Shown piece after piece: positions 5,518-10,029 of a stretch of 10,029 nucleotides of DNA. Below the pieces are notes generated by a model, which saw nothing but the letters and a program-made list of their open reading frames with translations, ran no database searches and had not been told where the DNA came from. Positions within the stretch are counted from its first letter, which is position 1, and every line of letters begins with the position of its first letter. The stretch covers positions 1-10,029 of the forward strand of contig JAEWGQ010000330.1 in the NCBI GenBank assembly GCA_023388235.1, written 5' to 3'. Made by a program: the position numbers and the translations under genes. The DNA comes from Actinomycetes bacterium. GTDB taxonomy: Bacteria; Actinomycetota; Actinomycetes; Actinomycetales; Cellulomonadaceae.

Positions 5518-6366
5518 ATGACCGGGACGGTCGAGGCGACCGACGGGCTGGTCCTCGTCGCCGGGCACGAGAGCGCGTACGGCGCGGAGCTCGAGGGGCT
5601 CGCCGCCGCGCTGCCGGGTGCGGTGGTGACCGTCGCCGGCCGGCCCCTGCACAACCAGGTGCAGCGCCTGCTCGACGCGGGCACGGAGGTCGTCACCGTC
5701 CTGCCGATGACGTGGGGCCGCGACCCCGTCATGGTCGCCGACACCGCGCGCACGCTGCGCTGGCTGCGGGACGGCGGCGCCAGCGGCCGCGTGGCGCTGA
5801 CCAGCCCGTTCGGCACGATCGACCACCTGACGACGCTGCTGCGCAAGGCCGTCACGCGCACCCACGCGGAGCACCCGGGCGCCACGGTGCTCGTCGTCGC
5901 CCGGCGCGCCGACCCGTTCGACGACGCCGAGCTGCACCGGGTCGCGCACCTGGTCCGCACGCACGGCGCCGGGGTGCCGGTCGAGGTCGCGTGCGTCGCC
6001 GACGCGGGCGACCTGGCCGAGGCGGTCCGCCGCGCGCACCTCCTGGGCGCCGAGCAGGTCGTCGCCGTCCCCGCCGGCTTCGGCGCGACAGTGCCGGGCG
6101 CCGAGGCCCGCGACGACGTGCTGCTGCACGGACCGCTGCTGCCCGTCGCGGTGACGGCCCAGGTCGCCCGGCGCCGCCAGGCCGAGGCCCGGCACGCGCT
6201 CGCGCACGGCGACGACGGCATCGACGCCGGGCTCCTCGCCGACCACGGCCACGGCTACGCGCACTCGCACGGCGTCGGCGGCGACGACCACGGCCACACG
6301 CACGGTCACGACCACGGTCACGGCCACACGCACTCCCACCCGCTGGTCGGCGTCGCGCCCGGCTGA
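5518..6366 (+). CDS. CbiX/sirohydrochlorin-chelatase-like protein with His-rich tail; candidate nickel chaperone of urease
   Basis: A 282-residue two-half protein resembling CbiX/SirB class II chelatases. The first half has LVLVAGHES with H17 where these enzymes place a metal-binding His, then [10 protein letters not shown] (58-67). The second half repeats the pattern as [11 protein letters not shown] (123-133) and VVAVPAGFG (181-189), but Arg/Ala replace the GHG-type motif. The expected second-position His near 67-75 is also missing (GRDPVMVAD). Residues 243-274 hold 13 histidines, mostly in HGH/HTH spacing, a likely multi-nickel binding tail like those of UreE, HypB or some UreG proteins. 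The gene lies between ureA and ureB, 3 bases after ureA and without a strong ribosome site, so it is probably coupled to ureA. Related CfbA chelatases insert nickel into sirohydrochlorin, so a nickel role is chemically reasonable. I infer a metallochaperone or nickel store rather than an active tetrapyrrole chelatase; a genuine chelatase remains possible. The fold call is from motif pattern only. Confidence 0.75.
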   Translation: MTGTVEATDGLVLVAGHESAYGAELEGLAAALPGAVVTVAGRPLHNQVQRLLDAGTEVVTVLPMTWGRDPVMVADTARTLRWLRDGGASGRVALTSPFGTIDHLTTLLRKAVTRTHAEHPGATVLVVARRADPFDDAELHRVAHLVRTHGAGVPVEVACVADAGDLAEAVRRAHLLGAEQVVAVPAGFGATVPGAEARDDVLLHGPLLPVAVTAQVARRRQAEARHALAHGDDGIDAGLLADHGHGYAHSHGVGGDDHGHTHGHDHGHGHTHSHPLVGVAPG

Positions 6367-6375
6367 CGGCAGGAC

Positions 6376-6403
6376 GTCCGGCGCGAGGGGGCGCGCACCG
6401 GAC
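6376..6403 (+). other. Hairpin in the 106-base gap before ureB
   Basis: GTCCGGCGCG (6376-6385) pairs with CGCG (6392-6395) and CCGGAC (6398-6403) around AGGGGG, leaving a two-base bulge at 6396-6397. A further AGGACG (6371-6376) with CGTCCT (6415-6420) could enclose it as an alternative. This is the only sizeable gap in the otherwise tightly packed urease operon. There is no T-tract and no TANNNT box, so a terminator or fresh promoter is not supported; an mRNA processing or stability element between chaperone and enzyme genes is a reasonable reading. Confidence 0.4.
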
Positions 6404-6472
6404 GCCGGCACCCGCGTCCTCGACGTCGCGCGACCGCAGAACGACCGAGAAGCACGCGTGGAAGGAACAGCC

Positions 6473-6895
6473 ATGCTCGGCAGCCCGAAATACCACCACA
6501 CCGACGAGGACATCGAGCTCAATGCCGGACGCGCGACGGTGACCCTCACCGTCAGCAACACCGGCGACAGAGCCGTCCAGGTCGGGTCGCACTTCCATTT
6601 CTTCGAGGTGAACCGCGCGCTGCTCTTCGAGCGCGAGAAGGCGTACGGGATGCACCTCGACATCCCCGCGGGAACGGGCGTCCGGATCGAGCCCGGTGAC
6701 ACCCGCGAGGTGACCCTCACGGCATTCGCGGGATCGCGGTTCGTGTACGGGTTCAACAACCTCGTCGACGGCGGTCTCGACGCCGGTCAGACCCGCATCG
6801 ACGCGCTCGCCCGCCTGAAGCAGCGCCAGTTCCACGACGGCGCACCCGGCGGCAGCGCGGGCACGTCGACGTCCACGTCCGAGGGAGAGCACTGA
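6473..6895 (+). CDS. ureB: Urease beta subunit UreB
   Basis: Structural subunit of urease, 140 residues from ATG 6473. Hallmarks: INTG-like core [20 protein letters not shown] (28-47) and then [18 protein letters not shown], and [12 protein letters not shown], which lies on the trimer surface in known ureases. The start is set by GGAAGGA (6460-6466), 6 bases upstream; a GTG at 6458 lies in frame but has no ribosome site. The last 20 or so residues are a Gly/Ser/Thr-rich tail beyond the usual core, making it longer than the roughly 100-residue beta subunits of enteric ureases. The stop shares one base with the ureC ATG (TGATG). The first 90 codons include AAA, AAT, AGA, CAT and GGA, which are scarce elsewhere in this window. 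Position between the chelatase-like gene and ureC keeps A, B and C in the standard order apart from the insertion. Confidence 0.95.
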   Translation: MLGSPKYHHTDEDIELNAGRATVTLTVSNTGDRAVQVGSHFHFFEVNRALLFEREKAYGMHLDIPAGTGVRIEPGDTREVTLTAFAGSRFVYGFNNLVDGGLDAGQTRIDALARLKQRQFHDGAPGGSAGTSTSTSEGEH

Positions 6896-8619
6896 TGGCC
6901 ACCGTGTCCCGCAAGCAGTACACGGACCTGTTCGGTCCGACCACCGGCGACCGGGTGCACCTGGCCGACTCCGACCTGGTCATCGAGATCGAGCGGGACT
7001 ACAACGAGGGCCACTACGGGGACGAGGTCGTGTACGGCGGCGGCAAGACCGCCCGCGACGGCATGGCCGCCGACCCGCAGGCCACCGGCGCCCACGGCGC
7101 GCTCGACCTCGTGATCACGAACGCCATCGTGCTCGACCCGGTGCTCGGCGTCGTCAAGGGCGACATCGGGGTGAAGGACGGCCGGATCGTCGGCGTCGGC
7201 AAGTCGGGCAACCCGCACCTGCAGAGCGGGGTGGACCCGCGGCTCGTCGTCGGCGCCGTCACCGAGGTCATCTCGGGCGAGCACCTCATCGCCACCGCCG
7301 GCGGCATCGACAGCCACGTGCACTACATCTCCCCGCAGCAGGCCCAGGCCGCGCTGTCGAACGGCATCACGACGCTGTTCGGCGGCGGCACCGGCCCGAC
7401 CGACGCGACGAACGGCGTCACGACGACGCCCGGCGTCTGGCACATCCACCGGATGCTGCAGGCCGCGGAGCAGATGCCGGTCAACATGGGGTTCCACGGC
7501 AAGGGCAACGGCTCGCTGCCCGCGGCGCTCGCCGAGCAGATCAGGGCCGGGGCGGCGGCGCTCAAGGTCCACGAGGACTGGGGCGCGACACCGGCCGCGC
7601 TGAGCAACGCCCTCGCCATCGCGGACGAGTTCGACGTCCAGGTGTCGCTGCACTCGGACAGCCTCAACGAGGCGGGGTTCGTCGAGGACACGCTGTCGGC
7701 GATCAACGGCCGGACGATCCACACCTTCCACACGGAGGGCGCCGGCGGCGGGCACGCGCCCGACATCATGAAGGCGGCGAGCTACCCGAACGTGCTGCCC
7801 TCGTCGACCAACCCGACGCTCCCCTACACCGTGAACTCGGTGGACGAGCTGCTGGACATGGTCATGGTCTGCCACCACCTGTCGCACGACATCCCCGAGG
7901 ACGTCGCGTTCGCGGACTCCCGCGTCCGCGCCGAGACGATCTCCGCGGAGACCGTGCTGCACGACGAGGGCGTCATCTCGATGTTCTCCTCCGACTCGCA
8001 GGCGATGGGGCGCGTGGGCGAGACGTTCACCCGGGCGTTCCAGACCGCGCACCACAATAAGGACAAGCGCGGCAAGCTCCCCGAGGACGCCGAGGGCAAC
8101 GACAACTTCCGGGTGCTGCGGTACCTCGCGAAGGTGACGATCAACCCGGCGATCACGCAGGGCGTCTCGGACCACATCGGGTCGCTCGAGGACGGCAAGC
8201 TCGCGGACATCGTGCTGTGGCCGGTCGACTCGTTCGCGGTCAAGCCGCGTCTCGTGCTCAAGGGCGGCCTCATCAACTGGGCGCTCATGGGCGACCCGAA
8301 CGCCTCGCTCCCGACGCCGCAGCCGGTGTACTACCGGCCGATGTTCGGGGCATTCGGCGGGGCGCAGCAGGCCACGCGCGTGACGTTCATGTCCCAGGCG
8401 GCGATCGCGGCCGGCGTGCCGGAGGCCCTCGGGCTGCGCAGCCAGGTGCTCCCGGTGCGGCGCTGCCGCGGGATCGGCAAGGAGCACATGGTCCGCAACG
8501 ACCGCACCCCGCGGATCGAGGTCGACCCCGAGACGTACAAGGTCACGTACGACGGCAAGCCCGCGCACATCGAGCCGGCCGCCACGCTGCCCATGACCCA
8601 GCTGTTCTTCCTGGCCTGA
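6895..8619 (+). CDS. ureC: Urease alpha (catalytic) subunit UreC
   Basis: The nickel-containing catalytic subunit, 574 residues, full length. All metal and catalytic residues are visible: H141 and H143 in SHVHYI, K224 (to be carbamylated, bridging the two nickels) with H226 in [10 protein letters not shown]253 in LHSDSLNE, H279 in [15 protein letters not shown], the mobile flap with C326 and H327 in [20 protein letters not shown], and D367 in [10 protein letters not shown]. Offsets to Klebsiella numbering are a constant 7. The N-terminal part (about 1-130) and C-terminal part (about 440-574) form the composite beta domain and the barrel lies between. The segment [10 protein letters not shown] differs slightly from the common HTDTLNESG. 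ATG 6895 overlaps the ureB stop by one base and has GAGGGAGAG (6881-6889) in front. No truncation or frameshift is seen, so the enzyme should be active once nickel is loaded. Confidence 0.98.
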   Translation: MATVSRKQYTDLFGPTTGDRVHLADSDLVIEIERDYNEGHYGDEVVYGGGKTARDGMAADPQATGAHGALDLVITNAIVLDPVLGVVKGDIGVKDGRIVGVGKSGNPHLQSGVDPRLVVGAVTEVISGEHLIATAGGIDSHVHYISPQQAQAALSNGITTLFGGGTGPTDATNGVTTTPGVWHIHRMLQAAEQMPVNMGFHGKGNGSLPAALAEQIRAGAAALKVHEDWGATPAALSNALAIADEFDVQVSLHSDSLNEAGFVEDTLSAINGRTIHTFHTEGAGGGHAPDIMKAASYPNVLPSSTNPTLPYTVNSVDELLDMVMVCHHLSHDIPEDVAFADSRVRAETISAETVLHDEGVISMFSSDSQAMGRVGETFTRAFQTAHHNKDKRGKLPEDAEGNDNFRVLRYLAKVTINPAITQGVSDHIGSLEDGKLADIVLWPVDSFAVKPRLVLKGGLINWALMGDPNASLPTPQPVYYRPMFGAFGGAQQATRVTFMSQAAIAAGVPEALGLRSQVLPVRRCRGIGKEHMVRNDRTPRIEVDPETYKVTYDGKPAHIEPAATLPMTQLFFLA

Positions 8620-8623
8620 GGCC

Positions 8624-9313
8624 ATGACGGACACCGCCGCGCTGCTCGTCAGCCTGCAGCTGTCGGACTCCGCCTTCCCGAGCGGCTTCTACACGATGTC
8701 GCACGGCCTCGAGGGGTTCAGCCAGGCGCGGCGGGTCGACGCCGGCGGGGTGCGGGAGCTGATGACGGACATGCTCGTGCACGGGGTGGGTCCGGGTGAC
8801 GCCACGGCGCTCGCCCGGGCCCACGAGGCCGCGGTGGCCGGCGACTGGGAGCAGGTGCGCCGGGTGGACCGGCTGCTCCTGGCGACGAAGCTCAACGCCG
8901 AGCTGCGCACGGCGAGCGTGCGCAGCGGGCACCAGCTGACGGCCATCGCCCGCGAGGCCATCGGCGGACCGGAGCTCGACGAGTGGAGCCGGGCGGTCAC
9001 CGCCAAGGAGACCCCCGGGTGCCAGCCGGTCGCGACGGCGGTGGCCTACGCGGCCGCCGGCGTCGGGACCGAGCAGGCGGTCGTGTCGGACCTGTCCGCC
9101 TGGGCGGTGAGCTTCCTCGGGGCCGCCCTGCGCCTGCGGCTGTCGGACCACCGGCAGGTCCAGGTGGTGCTCCACGCGGTCGGCCCGGTGATCGCCGCGG
9201 TCGCCGCCGACGCGCTCCGGCGCACCACGGACGACCTCGGGGGCTGCGTCCCCACGGCCGACGTCATGTCCGCGCAGCACGAGCACGCGGAAGCCCGGCT
9301 CTTCGCGAGCTGA
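8624..9313 (+). CDS. ureF: Urease accessory protein UreF
   Basis: Nickel-insertion factor that joins UreD and UreG on apo-urease and gates the GTPase cycle. 229 residues, all-helical. Recognised by the N-terminal QLSDSAFPSGFYTMSHGLE (12-30), by the middle ELRTASVRSGHQL, and by the C-terminal block ending HEHAEARLFAS, whose RLF.S end is typical of UreF. ATG 8624 comes 4 bases after the ureC stop, with TGAGG from the stop region as a possible weak ribosome site, so it is likely translated by coupling. The conserved C-terminus, needed to contact UreD in structures of other species, is intact. Order ureC-ureF-ureG-ureD matches that of mycobacteria and other actinobacteria. Confidence 0.95.
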   Translation: MTDTAALLVSLQLSDSAFPSGFYTMSHGLEGFSQARRVDAGGVRELMTDMLVHGVGPGDATALARAHEAAVAGDWEQVRRVDRLLLATKLNAELRTASVRSGHQLTAIAREAIGGPELDEWSRAVTAKETPGCQPVATAVAYAAAGVGTEQAVVSDLSAWAVSFLGAALRLRLSDHRQVQVVLHAVGPVIAAVAADALRRTTDDLGGCVPTADVMSAQHEHAEARLFAS

Positions 9314-9337
9314 GACACGAGAACGGGGAGAGGCTCC

Positions 9338-9973
9338 ATGAGCGAGAACGTGCTGAGGATCGGCATCGGCGGTCCGGTGGGCTCGGGCAAGACGGCCCTG
9401 GCGGAGGCGCTGGTACCCCGGTTGATCGCCGCGGGTCGCAGCCCCGCCGTCATCACGAACGACATCTACACGCAGGAGGACGCGCAGCACGTGCGGCGCG
9501 AGCTCGCGGGCATCCTCGACGCCGACCGCGTCGTGGGCGTCGAGACGGGCGCGTGCCCGCACACCGCGGTCCGGGACGACCCCACGATGAACCTCGCGGT
9601 CGGCGCGGAGCTGCTCGAGCGCTTCCCCGACGTCGACACGCTCGTGTACGAGTCCGGTGGCGACAACCTCACGCTGACCTACTCCCCCGCCCTGGCGGAC
9701 GTGTTCGTGTTCGTCCTCGACACCTCCGAGGGCGAGAAGATGCCCCGCAAGCGCGGCCCGGGCATCACGGACTCGGACGTGCTGGTCATCAACAAGACCG
9801 ACATCGCCCAGTACGTGCGCACGGACCTCGCGCAGATGGAGTCGGACGCGCACCGGGTCCGCGACGGCCGGCCGGTGGTGCTGACCAACGCGCTCACCGG
9901 GGACGGCGTCGACGAGCTGCAGCAGCGCATCCTCGCGGTCTGGGGCGAGCGGGCCGGAGCGCTCGCGCGATGA
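9338..9973 (+). CDS. ureG: Urease accessory GTPase UreG
   Basis: GTPase that carries nickel to urease and releases it on GTP hydrolysis, 211 residues. Nucleotide motifs: P-loop GPVGSGKT (12-19), ESGGDN in the middle (switch/Walker B region), and NKTD (152-155) for guanine. The nickel-binding CPH motif is at C73-P74-H75. It starts directly before the P-loop with MSENVLRIGIGG and therefore lacks the His-rich N-terminal extension found in, for example, the mycobacterial UreG; the operon's histidines are instead in the CbiX-like protein. ATG 9338 has GGGGAGAGG (9325-9333) upstream, a strong ribosome site in the 24-base gap after ureF. Its TGA overlaps the next ATG (ATGA, 9970-9973). Confidence 0.97.
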   Translation: MSENVLRIGIGGPVGSGKTALAEALVPRLIAAGRSPAVITNDIYTQEDAQHVRRELAGILDADRVVGVETGACPHTAVRDDPTMNLAVGAELLERFPDVDTLVYESGGDNLTLTYSPALADVFVFVLDTSEGEKMPRKRGPGITDSDVLVINKTDIAQYVRTDLAQMESDAHRVRDGRPVVLTNALTGDGVDELQQRILAVWGERAGALAR

Positions 9974-10029
9974 GCCGCCCGGCCGCCGGAGGGCTGGTGC
10001 TGCCGACCCGCGCGGAGGCGGGCGGCGGC
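9970..10029 (+). CDS. ureD: Start of probable urease accessory protein UreD/UreH, cut by window edge
   Basis: ATG 9970 overlaps the ureG stop (ATGA), and the frame is open to the window end, giving 20 codons: a Pro/Ala/Gly-rich start including AAGGLVLPTRAEAGGG. That is too short to recognise by itself. It is called ureD because the actinobacterial order is ureABCFGD and the overlap shows a coupled reading frame. UreD is the scaffold that holds UreF and UreG on apo-urease. Confidence 0.6.
   Translation, partial: MSRPAAGGLVLPTRAEAGGG

Noticed and set aside
6376..6472. Separate promoter for ureB
   Set aside because: No TANNNT box at a useful distance; ureB has a strong ribosome site and is more simply part of the same transcript.
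4996..6759. A minus-strand open frame of 587 codons opposite ureA, cbiX-like and ureB
   Set aside because: Antisense shadow of genes with clear family motifs; its own translation shows only low-complexity Val/Arg/Ala-rich sequence.
6787..8634. A minus-strand open frame of 615 codons opposite ureC
   Set aside because: Antisense to a fully conserved UreC; composition is His/Arg/Val-rich noise produced by reverse reading of GC-rich codons.

Overview
The window comes from a very GC-rich actinobacterial chromosome. The evidence is third-position G/C almost everywhere, several GTG starts, ATGA/GTGA gene overlaps, and start codons placed 6-7 bases after a TANNNT -10 box (leaderless-type promoters). 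The gene set and protein style suggest a Cellulomonas-like member of the Micrococcales. That placement is an inference from overall character, not from a marker gene.

Left part (1-2165): a divergent pair. On the minus strand is a site-2-protease (M50) membrane metalloprotease that runs off the left edge. On the plus strand is a stand-alone RecB-like PD-(D/E)XK nuclease with a four-cysteine Fe-S signature. Both appear to be read from leaderless promoters in the 178-base gap. After the nuclease come a 46-bp tandem repeat and two identical GC hairpins, which separate it from the convergent gene group that follows.

Middle part (2165-4886, all minus strand): two overlapping FluC/CrcB fluoride-channel genes, a candidate hairpin, then a DUF1269 glycine-rich membrane protein overlapping an M20-family amidohydrolase by 4 bases. 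The FluC pair probably forms the two-gene type of fluoride exporter.

Right part (4887-10029, plus strand): a 322-base divergent regulatory region with several interleaved inverted repeats, then a urease operon in the order ureA, cbiX-like, ureB, ureC, ureF, ureG, ureD (ureD cut by the window edge). UreA, UreB and UreC form the nickel enzyme that splits urea to ammonia and carbamate. UreF, UreG and UreD load nickel. No ureE (the usual nickel chaperone) is visible, and UreG lacks a His-rich N-terminus. Instead a CbiX/sirohydrochlorin-chelatase-like protein with a tail of 13 histidines in 32 residues sits between the gamma and beta subunit genes. The main hypothesis of this report is that this protein has taken over nickel binding and delivery. 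It is the most likely new biology in the window.
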